DNA from: Halosolutus halophilus
Lineage (GTDB): Archaea; Halobacteriota; Halobacteria; Halobacteriales; Natrialbaceae
Assembly (NCBI RefSeq): GCF_022869805.1
Contig: NZ_CP094974.1
Location: forward strand, 4,340,001-4,404,000
Length of the DNA: 64,000 nucleotides
Direction of reading: 5' to 3'
In this document: one piece after another, positions 1 to 8,154 of the stretch
Numbering within the stretch: the first letter of the stretch is position 1
Layout of the letters: each line of letters opens with the position of its first letter
Program-made: the position numbers and the translations under genes
The notes under the pieces: generated by a model
The model's database searches: none
Seen by the model: only the letters and a program-made list of their open reading frames with translations
What the model was told of the DNA's origin: nothing

Positions 1-114
1 GAGCCTGTCGGCGTACTCCTCGTCGTCTGCGATATGGATCACCGGCTGCTCGTCGGTTGCGTCGATGAGTTCCGGAATTCGATCGCGAACGAGTTTGTCG
101 TATTCAGTCGGCAT
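1..114 (-). CDS. Nucleotide pyrophosphohydrolase-like protein, partial (C-terminus outside window)
   Basis: Only the first 38 codons are present, starting at the ATG whose complement is 112-114. The protein begins MPTEYDKLVRDRIPELI, which is the characteristic opening of a family of small archaeal and bacterial phosphoribosyl-ATP pyrophosphohydrolase-like (MazG-like) proteins. From family knowledge these hydrolyse a nucleotide to a monophosphate and pyrophosphate through an all-alpha fold with acidic metal-binding helices. Those helices are beyond the window edge, so the catalytic residues cannot be checked. It runs off the left edge in the same direction as the next gene, which ends about 50 bases upstream. 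Confidence 0.7.
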   Translation of the reverse strand, partial: MPTEYDKLVRDRIPELIDATDEQPVIHIADDEEYADRL

Positions 115-163
115 GGAATGTCGTGTTCGGCCGGCATGGGGTCGAGTCCGGTGGAACGGCCGC

Positions 164-742
164 TCAGAACTCGGCGTCGACGTTCCCGTCCTCGTCGAGG
201 TCGATCACGCCGTCGAATAGACCGCGGAACTCGTCGACCAGCGCCTCGTCGTGGGGTTCTTCGGAGAGATGGAAGAGACCGATCGCGTCGTACTCCTCGA
301 GCAGGACGAGTATCCGCTCGACGGCTTCCAGTGCCCGTTCGTCGCCGGCGTAGTAGGCGAGTTCGGTGACGGAATCGAAGCTGATTCGGAGTTTGCCGTC
401 GTGGTCGTCGAGAAAGCCGTCGATGTGGTCGACGATGCCGTCGACGTCGTCGGGCGCAGCGACGTAGTGGACCGTATCGCTCGTGCGCCGGGAGTAGCCG
501 CGTTCGATGCTCAGCGTGTCGAGAATCTCGGCGCGTTTTTCGTCGACGTCGTAGTACTCGAGTTTCTGCTTGACTTCGCGGGCAGTGGTTCGGGTGGAGA
601 CGACGAGGAAGTTGTCCGTGTCCGTCTTGAGGAAATCGGTGTCGATCCGATCGGTCTCACCGGTGCTGGGATGTAGAAGGAGGACGCCAGTCCCACCTGG
701 CACCGTCTCGGGAGTGCCGTCGATTTCGAGCGTGTACTCCAT
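164..742 (-). CDS. RecA/KaiC-fold haloarchaeal protein with degenerate P-loop
   Basis: A 192-residue acidic protein. The start is the ATG at 742, chosen because a TATA-like TTAA element (771-776) lies about 30 bases upstream, which fits a leaderless transcript; the longer open frame up to 973 has arginine-rich, non-halophilic composition. The middle of the protein has the shape of a RecA/KaiC core: a strand followed by TRTTAREV, then a RISFDSVTELAYY segment like a Walker B strand and an LFHLSEEPHD strand. The N-terminal loop PGGTGVLLLHPSTGE sits where a P-loop would be but lacks GKT, so ATP binding is doubtful. This resembles a haloarchaeal family (possibly DUF7090) whose function I do not know. 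Confidence 0.85.
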   Translation of the reverse strand: MEYTLEIDGTPETVPGGTGVLLLHPSTGETDRIDTDFLKTDTDNFLVVSTRTTAREVKQKLEYYDVDEKRAEILDTLSIERGYSRRTSDTVHYVAAPDDVDGIVDHIDGFLDDHDGKLRISFDSVTELAYYAGDERALEAVERILVLLEEYDAIGLFHLSEEPHDEALVDEFRGLFDGVIDLDEDGNVDAEF

Positions 743-1191
743 ATTGGAGAGAACAACTTTCGGCACTGACTTAAGAGTGGGGATGTGGGTCCCGACGCAA
801 TCGTGCGATCGATTCTCGTGTGCGATCGTCGTTGCTCCTGTGCGATCGGGGGCCGGGCGAGGACGTCCGGTGGCCGGTGCGATCCGTAGCCCGAGATCGA
901 GTCCGGACACCGTCAGCGTATCGTAAAGGGGACGAGAGGACGAAACGACGGTCGGCGTTCGATCGGCCTCCATCCGATGCCCACGGATCGTGGCCCGCCT
1001 GGTCCTCTCCGGACGTACGTTTTTTAGGCAAACCTAAAAATATGTCGATGTCGACTCCCTTCGTGGGAGTCCCCCGAGGTCAGTGGTTCCGGAAAGTCGG
1101 TCATTCCTGGAGCCGACGACCGATCGCGTAGCCAGTGGCCGATCGGCGTCGAGTCGAATCCATTTTGGCTCCCGGGGCTGATCCTCCACGT
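743..1191. other. Non-coding stretch with an iron-repressor-like palindrome
   Basis: About 450 bases without a convincing gene. The reading frames here are arginine- and serine-rich and lack haloarchaeal codon bias. It contains the promoter of the leftward RecA-fold gene near 771-776 and, at 1024-1037, a DtxR-like palindrome followed by an A/T-rich stretch and an ATG at 1042. The 29-codon frame from that ATG (1042-1131) matches nothing I recognise. Confidence 0.6.
1024..1037. promoter_or_regulatory. DtxR/SirR-type palindrome TTAGG-N4-CCTAA
   Basis: The sequence TTAGGCAAACCTAA is a perfect 5+5 inverted repeat with a 4-base spacer, embedded in T- and A-rich flanks. It closely resembles the operators of DtxR-family metal regulators (IdeR and SirR/Idr in haloarchaea). 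No iron-uptake gene is next to it; the nearest rightward gene is the methyltransferase starting at 1192. Confidence 0.5.
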
Positions 1192-1872
1192 ATGAGCGTA
1201 CGTGAGGAGTTCGACGAGTGGGCCGCGAGCGGTCGCGACAAGGGCATGGAGGAGCGTCACTGGCACACCGCCAAACACGCCCTCGCACGGATGCCCGTCG
1301 AACCGGGCGATACCGTCCTCGATCTCGGTTGTGGGAGCGGCTACGCCGGTCGCGCGCTCCGGGACACTAACGATGCCGGTCGGGTCTACGGACTCGACGG
1401 CGCACCCGAAATGGCTCGCAACGCGGGCGAGTACACCGACGACGATCGGGTCGGCTACGTCGTCGGCGACTTCGGCGCGCTGCCCTTCGCCGACGACTCG
1501 ATCGACCACGTCTGGAGTATGGAAGCGTTCTACTACGCCGCGGATCCCTCCCGGACGCTAGAGGAGATCGCCCGAGTCCTCCGACCGGGCGGCACGTTCT
1601 ACTGTGCGGTGAACTATTACGAGGAGAACGTCCACTCCCACGAGTGGCAGGAGTTCATCGCCATCGATATGACTCGCTGGAACCGCGAGCAGTATCGCGA
1701 GGCCTTCCGCGATGCGGGCCTGTACGTCGTCGAACAGGACAATATCCCCGATCGGGAGATCGCCATTCCGGGCGAGGCCGAGTTCCCCACCGAAGACTGG
1801 GACACCCGGGACGACATGGTCGAACGGTACCGCGAATTCGGCACGCTGCTTACCGTCGGGGTCGTGCCCTGA
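1192..1872 (+). CDS. Class I SAM-dependent methyltransferase
   Basis: A 226-residue protein starting at the ATG at 1192; the 19 extra codons upstream are not haloarchaeal in composition. The Rossmann methyltransferase motifs are clear: VLDLGCGSGYAGRALRD (motif I, SAM glycine loop), VYGLDGAPEMARNA (acidic residue after strand 2), VGDFGALPFADDSIDHVWSMEAFYY (motifs II-III) and LRPGGTFYCAVNYYEEN (post-III). It belongs to the broad UbiE/Methyltransf_11 group. The substrate cannot be inferred, because neither neighbour suggests a pathway. Confidence 0.9.
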   Translation: MSVREEFDEWAASGRDKGMEERHWHTAKHALARMPVEPGDTVLDLGCGSGYAGRALRDTNDAGRVYGLDGAPEMARNAGEYTDDDRVGYVVGDFGALPFADDSIDHVWSMEAFYYAADPSRTLEEIARVLRPGGTFYCAVNYYEENVHSHEWQEFIAIDMTRWNREQYREAFRDAGLYVVEQDNIPDREIAIPGEAEFPTEDWDTRDDMVERYREFGTLLTVGVVP

Positions 1873-2084
1873 TTCTCGGAGCGTCACTCGGCGATTCGCG
1901 ATCGGCGTCCACTCTCGAGTCCGGCGATCGGCGCAACCCCTACGTTTCAACTGCACCGACCGGATCCACGTGGGTACTTCGGGATCGTCCGGTCCGGCGT
2001 TCCAACCCCCTCGTTTCCACTCGAGTCGAAACGAAAGCGCAGTTTTCGCGCGTTCGGGCGGCTGTCGCGATCGATCACGGGTCG

Positions 2085-2675
2085 TCAGTTCGACTCGAAC
2101 CGCTCCCCCGCGGGGATGGCGATCTCGAGCCAGTTCTCCTCGGGCGGTAGCGGACAGTCGAAGGTCTCGCTGTAGGCACAGAACGGGGTGTACGCGAGGT
2201 TGAAGTCGAGGACGATCGCGTCGCCCGTTTCGAGGTCCCGATCGGCCGCGAGTTCCATGTACCGTCCGCCCTGGTAGGTCTGCTGTCCGGTCGTCTTGTC
2301 CCGGAACGGAACGAAGTAGGGTTCGTCGTTCGGGCTCTCGAGCCGGTAGGCCGCCAGTTCGAAGCTGCCGTCCTCGAGGTCCGGATCGTCACGGGTTAAC
2401 TTGAACGCAAGCGTCGCGGTCCGGAGGTAGCGCATCTCCCGGCCCGCAGTCGTGTCCATCAACACGACCTCGGGATCGTCGTGGACCGCGGCGGTCGCGG
2501 TCACGCGGTAGTCGGGGTCCGGATTGAAGTAGTCGAGGCCGGAGAACGCCTCGCGCTCTTCGGGCGGGATCGGTGACTGTGGATGCTCGGCGAAGAACTC
2601 GTCTTTCTCGGCGCGTTTCGATTCGAGGTCCTCGCGCCAGCGATCGACGTCGACGGCGTCGTCGGACTCGGTCAT
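2085..2675 (-). CDS. DUF1684 family protein
   Basis: A 196-residue acidic protein. The diagnostic DUF1684 features are present: an N-terminal helix ending in HPQSPIPPEEREAFSGLDYFNPD, the central beta-rich segment with FVPFRDKTTGQQTYQGGRYM, and the C-terminal LDFNLAYTPFCAYSETFDCPLPPEENWLEIAIPAGE. The cluster NPYCAYS-like (here TPFCAYSE) followed by CPLPP..N is the conserved core of the family. The biochemical function of DUF1684 is not established. The gene is followed by about 210 non-coding bases before the end of the convergent methyltransferase. Confidence 0.9.
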   Translation of the reverse strand: MTESDDAVDVDRWREDLESKRAEKDEFFAEHPQSPIPPEEREAFSGLDYFNPDPDYRVTATAAVHDDPEVVLMDTTAGREMRYLRTATLAFKLTRDDPDLEDGSFELAAYRLESPNDEPYFVPFRDKTTGQQTYQGGRYMELAADRDLETGDAIVLDFNLAYTPFCAYSETFDCPLPPEENWLEIAIPAGERFESN

Positions 2676-2766
2676 ACCCCACGTAACGCGGGGGGAGGGG
2701 AATGGCTTGCGTTTCGGGGACGAAGCGTGGCTCTCGTGTCGGTATCGACGAACTCCCGAGCGAGCG

Positions 2767-3006
2767 TTACTCCTCGATCGTCAGGACGCCGTTCTGCGCG
2801 GACACGTCGCTGGCCTCGGGCGGCAGTTCGAACTCGAACTGCTCGTCGTCAGTGACGACGATCGCCGTCGATCCGACGACGTCGACCATGAGGTCGTCGC
2901 CCGCGTGGCCGAAGTCGATCGCGATGACGCTGCCATCATCGTACTCGATGGTTCGGACGACCGCACCGCTGCGATCGACGTTCTGGAGGGACTTGGGGAC
3001 TTTCAT
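2767..3006 (-). CDS. Small beta-rich haloarchaeal protein (HSP20-like fold possible)
   Basis: A 79-residue protein starting at the ATG at 3006. A TTTAA box (complement of 3031-3035) lies 27 bases upstream, so it is probably leaderless. The sequence alternates strand-like segments (VVRTIEYDDGSVIAIDF, LMVDVVGSTAIVVTDDEQFEFELP) and resembles a haloarchaeal family possibly named DUF7127, in which an HSP20-like beta sandwich has been suggested. No catalytic residues are evident. It is upstream of and in the same direction as the DUF1684 gene, 91 bases away. Confidence 0.8.
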   Translation of the reverse strand: MKVPKSLQNVDRSGAVVRTIEYDDGSVIAIDFGHAGDDLMVDVVGSTAIVVTDDEQFEFELPPEASDVSAQNGVLTIEE

Positions 3007-3130
3007 ACCTTCCGGTAGGCGCTCACGCAGTTAAAGCAACACCCCTACAGGTTTCGGCCGGCCGACTCGGACCGCGGGACCGTCGGATCCCTGCCGGGAT
3101 CGATCGCGCTCTGGTCGCGGGGTCTCGACT

Positions 3131-3181
3131 GGTTTCGTGTCCTCATCGAACCGGTTTCGTGTCCTCATCGAACCGGTTTCG
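3131..3181. repeat. Tandem repeat, 22-bp unit, about 2.3 copies
   Basis: Two perfect 22-base copies (3131-3152 and 3153-3174), beginning GGTTTCGTGTCC and ending ATCGAACC, are followed by a partial third copy GGTTTCG. They lie in the intergenic space upstream of the helicase TATA box (3211-3217) and upstream of the leftward 79-residue gene. Confidence 0.9.
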
Positions 3182-3210
3182 CCTCCCTCTCGATCGCGAC
3201 CCGGCCGTAC

Positions 3211-3283
3211 TTTAAATCGGATGGGGCGACCAGTCCAGTCCGTCAACGCTATGGACGACGACCGCCGAGTACGGCATCCATGA
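3211..3283 (+). promoter_or_regulatory. Helicase promoter with 10-codon upstream ORF overlapping the start
   Basis: A strong TATA box TTTAAAT lies at 3211-3217, placing transcription start near 3241. The first ATG (3251) opens a 10-residue frame ending with TGA at 3281-3283, which overlaps the helicase ATG at 3280 in an ATGA arrangement. This could couple initiation of the helicase to translation of the short peptide. Confidence 0.5.
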
Positions 3284-5652
3284 CGAACTGGCGGCCGGTG
3301 TTCGGCCACGACGAGCCCTACGACGCGCAGGTCGACGGCATCGAGACCGCCATCGACACCGCTCGCGACGGTGGCTACACCGTCATCGAGGGCGCCTGTG
3401 GCACCGGGAAGACGATGATCGCACTCACCGCGGGGATCGACCTCGTGCGCGATCCGGACACCGACTACGAGCGCGTGTTCGTGCTCACGAGCGTCAAACA
3501 GCAACTGCGCCAGTTCGAAGCGGACCTGGAGACGATAAACGAGACTCTCCCCGACGACTGGACTCCGGTCTCCGGGCTCACCCTCGTCGGGAAGGCCGAC
3601 GTCTGTCCGTACAACCGCGAGAACGCCGGCGGGATCGACGACGGCAACGTTTACGATCGCTGTGAAACGCTGCGCGATCGGACGCGCGACCTCACGGGGG
3701 AGGGCGGCGACACGACCGCCGGCAGTCTGACCGCGCGCGCCCGCCAGCAACAGACCGGGCTCGCAGACAGCGGCCGGACGGGGACCACCGCCCGATTCCT
3801 CGAGACTGCGGACGAAACGGCCCCGTACCCGCTCGAGATGCCCACCTACTCGGACGGCGGCGCGGTCGGTGCGGAAACCGAGTACTGTCCGTTCTACGCG
3901 CAGTACCTCGAGGACCTGCCCGACGAGGGCGACGAGGGTGACGCCGCGGAGGCCGTCCCGTTCGACTTCACCGGGGCCGGTATGGTCACGCCCGACAACC
4001 TCGTCGCCAGATCGGTCCGCCAGGGCACCTGTCCCCACTCGGTGATGGGCGCGCTGCTGGGCCACGCCGAGGTCGTCATCGGGAACTACTACCACGCGTT
4101 CGATCCGACCACGACCACGGCGTTCACCGGCGCATTGCTCGACGACTCGACGTTCGTCGTCTGCGACGAGGCCCACATGCTGGAACCGCGCGTGCGCGAC
4201 CTCGTCAGCGACGGGGTCGCCGACGCCACGCTTCGCGACGCCGAGACCGAACTCTCGCGGGTCATCCAGCCGATCAGGTTCGAACGGGAGGGCCGCCGGG
4301 CCGAGGGCGGGTCGAAGACCGCCGACGCCGACCTCGTCCGGGCGGAACTGAACGACAGCGACGTCTCCTACGAGGAACTCGAGCGCACCCTCGAGTTCGT
4401 CCGGGACCTCCGGGCCGAACTCGATCGGCGGGTGACGGCCTACCTCGATCGGAATTACCGGGGCTGGGAGTCGGACCTCACCGATCTCGACGACGAGGAG
4501 ATTCCGCTCCGGGATCCGGGAGAGCCGGCCGAAGACGAGATTTCCGTGTGGGCGGAGGAAGCCGGCTACAGCGACGTCGACTGGGTCCGCGTCGAGGCCG
4601 TCGGGGCCGTCGTCGCGCGCGTCCTGAACGAAGCGGAGGAGGAAGAGCGGACGCGGGCTACCCCTACGGTCGGCCGGGTCCTCGGCGAGTGGTATCGCTG
4701 CGGTCACACCGACTACTTCCGGGAGATCGAACTCGAGCGCACGTGGGACGAGACCGAACCGCCGGACTCGTGGCGGCGGGCCTACACCGCCAGACTCGCC
4801 CTGCACAACTGCGTCCCCAGCGACGCGATCGGCGAGCGACTCGGCCAGTTCGGCGGCGGCGTGTTGATGAGTGCGACCCTCGAACCGATCGAGGCCTTCA
4901 CCAAGGTGACGGGGCTCCGGTACCTCGAACGCGAGGACGACAGGCCCGTCGTCGAGCGCCGCTACGGATTGCACTTCCCGGAAGAGAACCGCGAGAGTTT
5001 CGCCGTCGCGGCTCCCAAGTTCACGTACGACAACCGGGGTGGCCCGGGCGAAACAACGCCGACCCGTACCCACTACGCAGACGCGATCGCGAAAGTCGCT
5101 CGCCTGCCCGGCAACGTTCTCGTCGGGATGCCCAGCTACGCGGAGGCGGACTGGGCTGCGGGTGTCCTCGAGGACCGCGTCGACAAACCCGTCCTGCTCG
5201 ACGCCTCCAGCGACGACGAGACGACCCAGTCGCTCAAGACGGCGTTTTTCGCCGGTGACGGGAAGGTCCTCGTGACGAGTCTGCGGGGAACCCTGACCGA
5301 GGGCGTCGACTACAGCGGCGATCGACTCGCGGCCGCGGTCGTCTGTGGCGTCCCGATCGTCAACACCTCGAGTCCCCGAACCGAGGCGGTCCGCCGAGCC
5401 TACGACGACGCGTTCGGCGACGGCTTCACCTACGCGCTGACGATCCCCGCAGTACGAAAAGCGCGCCAGGCGATCGGTCGCGTCATCAGGAGTCCCGAGG
5501 ACGTCGGCGTTCGGGTCCTGCTCGACGAGCGCTACGCCCGCGACGGCTGGGACTCCGTTCGTCCCTATCTCCCCGACGACGACGAGTTCCAGGCCGTGAG
5601 CCCCGATATGCTCGAGCACGGGCTCAATCGAATCCGATCGCGGCTCTCCTGA
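3280..5652 (+). CDS. XPD/Rad3-type (DEAD_2) ATP-dependent DNA helicase
   Basis: A 790-residue superfamily 2 helicase. Walker A is GACGTGKT at residues 38-45 and the DEAH box is at 296-299. C-terminal motifs include SATLEPIEAF, a phosphate-loop region LLDASSDDETTQSL, motif V VTSLRGTLTEGVDYSG and motif VI QAIGRVIRSPEDVGV. Cysteines at 109, 128, 203 and 251 lie between Walker A and the DEAH box, where XPD-family enzymes carry a 4Fe-4S cluster, though the spacing is much wider than in Sulfolobus XPD because of acidic insertions. A role in nucleotide excision repair or replication-associated unwinding is expected from the family. It is a single-gene unit, convergent with ribL. Confidence 0.93.
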   Translation: MTNWRPVFGHDEPYDAQVDGIETAIDTARDGGYTVIEGACGTGKTMIALTAGIDLVRDPDTDYERVFVLTSVKQQLRQFEADLETINETLPDDWTPVSGLTLVGKADVCPYNRENAGGIDDGNVYDRCETLRDRTRDLTGEGGDTTAGSLTARARQQQTGLADSGRTGTTARFLETADETAPYPLEMPTYSDGGAVGAETEYCPFYAQYLEDLPDEGDEGDAAEAVPFDFTGAGMVTPDNLVARSVRQGTCPHSVMGALLGHAEVVIGNYYHAFDPTTTTAFTGALLDDSTFVVCDEAHMLEPRVRDLVSDGVADATLRDAETELSRVIQPIRFEREGRRAEGGSKTADADLVRAELNDSDVSYEELERTLEFVRDLRAELDRRVTAYLDRNYRGWESDLTDLDDEEIPLRDPGEPAEDEISVWAEEAGYSDVDWVRVEAVGAVVARVLNEAEEEERTRATPTVGRVLGEWYRCGHTDYFREIELERTWDETEPPDSWRRAYTARLALHNCVPSDAIGERLGQFGGGVLMSATLEPIEAFTKVTGLRYLEREDDRPVVERRYGLHFPEENRESFAVAAPKFTYDNRGGPGETTPTRTHYADAIAKVARLPGNVLVGMPSYAEADWAAGVLEDRVDKPVLLDASSDDETTQSLKTAFFAGDGKVLVTSLRGTLTEGVDYSGDRLAAAVVCGVPIVNTSSPRTEAVRRAYDDAFGDGFTYALTIPAVRKARQAIGRVIRSPEDVGVRVLLDERYARDGWDSVRPYLPDDDEFQAVSPDMLEHGLNRIRSRLS

Positions 5653-5694
5653 TCGCGGGCGCTTTTCGGATCAGATCGCGGCTCGATCGCTCGC

Positions 5695-6159
5695 TCAGTC
5701 GTCGTCCCCGATCGCCGCTGTCCGATCGCGACGGTTTCGAATCCGCTCTTTGATCGCGCTACTCGAGAGCAGTTCGTCGTCCGTCGGCTCGCGAGCGCCC
5801 GCCCGCTCGACCCGGCAGTCGATCCCCCACGAGTCGAGCATCGCTTCGACTTCCGCCTCGCCGTGGTGCTGGTCGTGACCGAGCACGAGCACGTCGGGAT
5901 CGATCGCGCGAATCGGGACCGAGAAGTCTTCCGGGTGACCGACGCGGGCGTGATCGACGGCCTCGAGCGCTTCGACGACGTCTCGCCGTTGCTCGTCCGG
6001 GACGATCGGTGCCGGTTTGTGCGTGACGGTCGCCGAATTGGCGACGACGACGTGGAGTTCGTCGCCCATCGACGCCGCCTCCTCGAGATAGTGGACGTGG
6101 CCGGGATGGAGCAGGTCGAAGGTCCCCATCGCGACGACCCGCGTCGCGTCCCGGCTCAT
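5695..6159 (-). CDS. ribL: FAD synthetase, archaeal RibL type (FMN adenylyltransferase)
   Basis: A 154-residue nucleotidyltransferase of the cytidylyltransferase-like family. The start is the ATG at 6159, which overlaps the upstream gene in ATGA. It begins [21 protein letters not shown], with the HxGH nucleotide-binding motif as HPGH at residues 18-21, and ends with SSSAIKERI (132-140), the counterpart of the ISSTxIR motif. Archaeal RibL transfers AMP from ATP or CTP to FMN to form FAD in the cytoplasm. Glycerol-3-phosphate cytidylyltransferases share the fold, but length and motif pattern match archaeal FAD synthetases. Translational coupling to a small membrane protein is clear. Confidence 0.88.
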   Translation of the reverse strand: MSRDATRVVAMGTFDLLHPGHVHYLEEAASMGDELHVVVANSATVTHKPAPIVPDEQRRDVVEALEAVDHARVGHPEDFSVPIRAIDPDVLVLGHDQHHGEAEVEAMLDSWGIDCRVERAGAREPTDDELLSSSAIKERIRNRRDRTAAIGDDD

Positions 6160-6467
6160 CCCGACCACCGCATCGAGACGGTCTCCGTGGTCGATCGATC
6201 GACGAACAGCGAGTACAGCAGGACCGCGAACCCGCCCGCCGTGGCCAAACTCTGGGCGGCGACGCCGAGGGCCACGTTGTTGCCGAGCAAGTGGATGGCA
6301 CCGCCGACGACCGAGCCGAGGACGATGCAGGCGAAGCCGAGCGCGAGCGCGCGAAGTGCGGGCGAGCCGGTGCGCCGGAAGGCCCTGTAAGCGAGCGTCG
6401 CCACGGCCCCACCGGTGACGAGCGTCGCCGTGTTCCCTGCTGCGATGAGGAGCGTGTATTCGTTCAT
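6156..6467 (-). CDS. Small membrane protein (DUF7521-like)
   Basis: A 103-residue protein with three hydrophobic segments (about residues 4-27, 36-60 and 65-88) separated by short polar turns such as [13 protein letters not shown], so it is an integral membrane protein. Its stop codon overlaps the ribL start by 4 bases, which implies one operon with this gene first. Similar three-helix proteins are common in haloarchaea, but I know of no assigned function. Confidence 0.85.
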   Translation of the reverse strand: MNEYTLLIAAGNTATLVTGGAVATLAYRAFRRTGSPALRALALGFACIVLGSVVGGAIHLLGNNVALGVAAQSLATAGGFAVLLYSLFVDRSTTETVSMRWSG

Positions 6468-6692
6468 GGATCGTCGTTCCGCCGTGCCTCCCCGGCGGCT
6501 TCCGACGCCGCCAGCGAGCGATCGTGCTACTGACTAGGCCTCCTCCGTGGTCCTTTAGTACCGTTCCGATTTCCCACGCCGACGGAATTGGACCGAACGT
6601 GTTCGTGAGATAGTCGCCGATCGGTGCGGTGGGCCCGCCGCGGGGAGTCCGCTCTCCGAAAACTCCGTAATTCTGGATCGCGCGACGAGCCG

Positions 6693-7004
6693 TTATCGGG
6701 TGCCGATCCGTCGGCGGGGCCGAAGTGACGCTTCGTTCGGGACCACTCGAACGAGCGTCGACACCGGATTGTAGGCCACGCGATCGGTCGGCGCTTTCGC
6801 CGCGGTGAGCTTCCAGAACCCGGGCGAGTCGAACCGGAGCTGGCACAGCCCCCGGCTGTCCGTCCGCGCCGATTTCGTTTCGGTGTCGACGAGCGCGTTC
6901 TCGATCGGCCGTCCCTGGGAATCGCGGACGCGAATCGTGATCGGCGTTCCAGCCGCTAGTTCCCGTCGTTCGACCTCGAGCCGGAGCTGACGGCTAACGT
7001 GCAT
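6693..7004 (-). CDS. Carboxypeptidase-regulatory/transthyretin-like beta-domain protein
   Basis: A 103-residue protein taken from the ATG at 7004; a GTG five codons earlier (7019) is also possible. The segment [49 protein letters not shown] has the pattern of a CarboxypepD_reg or bacterial Ig-like domain: G.P...A.V......TD..G......PG.....A. No signal peptide or lipobox is visible, so it is probably cytoplasmic. The C-terminus is basic (RPRRRIG), which is unusual for this genome. The function is unknown. Confidence 0.75.
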   Translation of the reverse strand: MHVSRQLRLEVERRELAAGTPITIRVRDSQGRPIENALVDTETKSARTDSRGLCQLRFDSPGFWKLTAAKAPTDRVAYNPVSTLVRVVPNEASLRPRRRIGTR

Positions 7005-7086
7005 GCGGGTTGCTACCACGCCAACGTGGAAAAGGCGTCACCTGCAGGCTCCGGTTCGACCGCACGTCGCGCCGACGCTGGACACC

Positions 7087-8154
7087 TCACTCCAGATCGA
7101 CGACGTGTGCGTCCTCGGGTGCGAACCCGACCGTCAACTCGTCGCGCTCCGGAACGTCCGGCAACTGGAGGACGATTTCGGTGCCGTTCCACCGGCCGTT
7201 GACCCGGACCGTCTCGCCGAGGAACTCGCTGGTCCCGACGGTGACGGCGATCCGGTTCCGATCGGCCGTCTGCGAGAGTGCACCCGGCCGCACGCAGAAC
7301 GTCGCCCGATCGGTTCCGTCGGGAAGGGCGGGCAGCGTGAACGTCTCGCCCCCGACGGCGATCCGTGCGTAGTCGCCGTCCCGACCCTGCACGTCGCGGT
7401 CCCGAACCGTGCCGTCGAAGACGTTGTTGTCCCCGACGAACTCGGCGACGAACCGCGTCGCGGGTTCGCGATAGAGCTCCTGCGGGGTCGCGACCTGTTC
7501 GACCCGGCCGTCGTTCATCACCGCGACCCGATCGGAGATCGCCAGTGCCTCCGCCTGGTCGTGGGTGACGTAGACGGTAGTGATCCCGAGTTCGGACTGG
7601 ATCCGGACGATCTGCCGGCGAAGCGACTCCCGGAGTTGCGCGTCGAGCGCGCTCATCGGCTCGTCGAGCAGGAGCAGGTCGGGGGCCGGTGCGAGCGCCC
7701 GGGCGAGCGCGATCCGCTGGCGCTGCCCGCCGGAGAGCTGGTCCGGGCTGCGATCGCCCGTGCCCGCGAGGTCGACGAGGTCGAGCAACTCGGCGACGCG
7801 CTCGTCGGTGGTCGTTCCCGCGGGTGGCTCCCGGAAGCGCAGGCCGTAGCCCACGTTCTCGGCGACGCTCATGTGCGGGAAGAGCGCGTAGCTCTGGAAG
7901 ACGACGCCGACGTCTCGATCCTCGGGCGGGACGTCGGTCATCTCCTCGCCGTCGAACCGGACGCTCCCGGCCGTGGGCTCCTCGAACCCCGCGATCGTCC
8001 GCAGCGTCGTCGTCTTCCCGCAGCCGGAGGGGCCGACGAGGGTGAAGAACTCCCCGTCGCGGACGGTGAGGTCGACCTCCCGGAGCGCAACCGTCTCCGT
8101 CGCTCCGCGGCCGCCGTACCGCTTCGAGACCCCCTCGAGACTGAGTTCGGTCAC
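7087..8154 (-). CDS. thiQ: Thiamine-type ABC transporter ATP-binding subunit
   Basis: A 355-residue ABC ATPase starting at GTG 8154, whose GTGA overlaps the permease stop by 4 bases. Walker A is GPSGCGKT (41-48), the Q-loop Q87 is in VVFQSYALFPHMSV, the signature LSGGQ is at 140-144 and Walker B is LLLLDEP with D164/E165. After the ATPase core, the C-terminal 100 residues (FVGDNNVFDGTV to the end) form a TOBE/MOP-like domain as in the spermidine/putrescine/iron/thiamine (PotA/FbpC) group. It energises import by the permease encoded immediately upstream. The substrate is inferred from the binding protein. Confidence 0.92.
   Translation of the reverse strand: MTELSLEGVSKRYGGRGATETVALREVDLTVRDGEFFTLVGPSGCGKTTTLRTIAGFEEPTAGSVRFDGEEMTDVPPEDRDVGVVFQSYALFPHMSVAENVGYGLRFREPPAGTTTDERVAELLDLVDLAGTGDRSPDQLSGGQRQRIALARALAPAPDLLLLDEPMSALDAQLRESLRRQIVRIQSELGITTVYVTHDQAEALAISDRVAVMNDGRVEQVATPQELYREPATRFVAEFVGDNNVFDGTVRDRDVQGRDGDYARIAVGGETFTLPALPDGTDRATFCVRPGALSQTADRNRIAVTVGTSEFLGETVRVNGRWNGTEIVLQLPDVPERDELTVGFAPEDAHVVDLE

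Noticed and set aside
3031-5619. Long open frame of 862 codons on the minus strand opposite the XPD-like helicase
   Set aside because: It is a mirror frame produced by high-GC codon bias; its composition is Val/Gly/Arg-rich without domain motifs, while the plus strand carries all helicase motifs.
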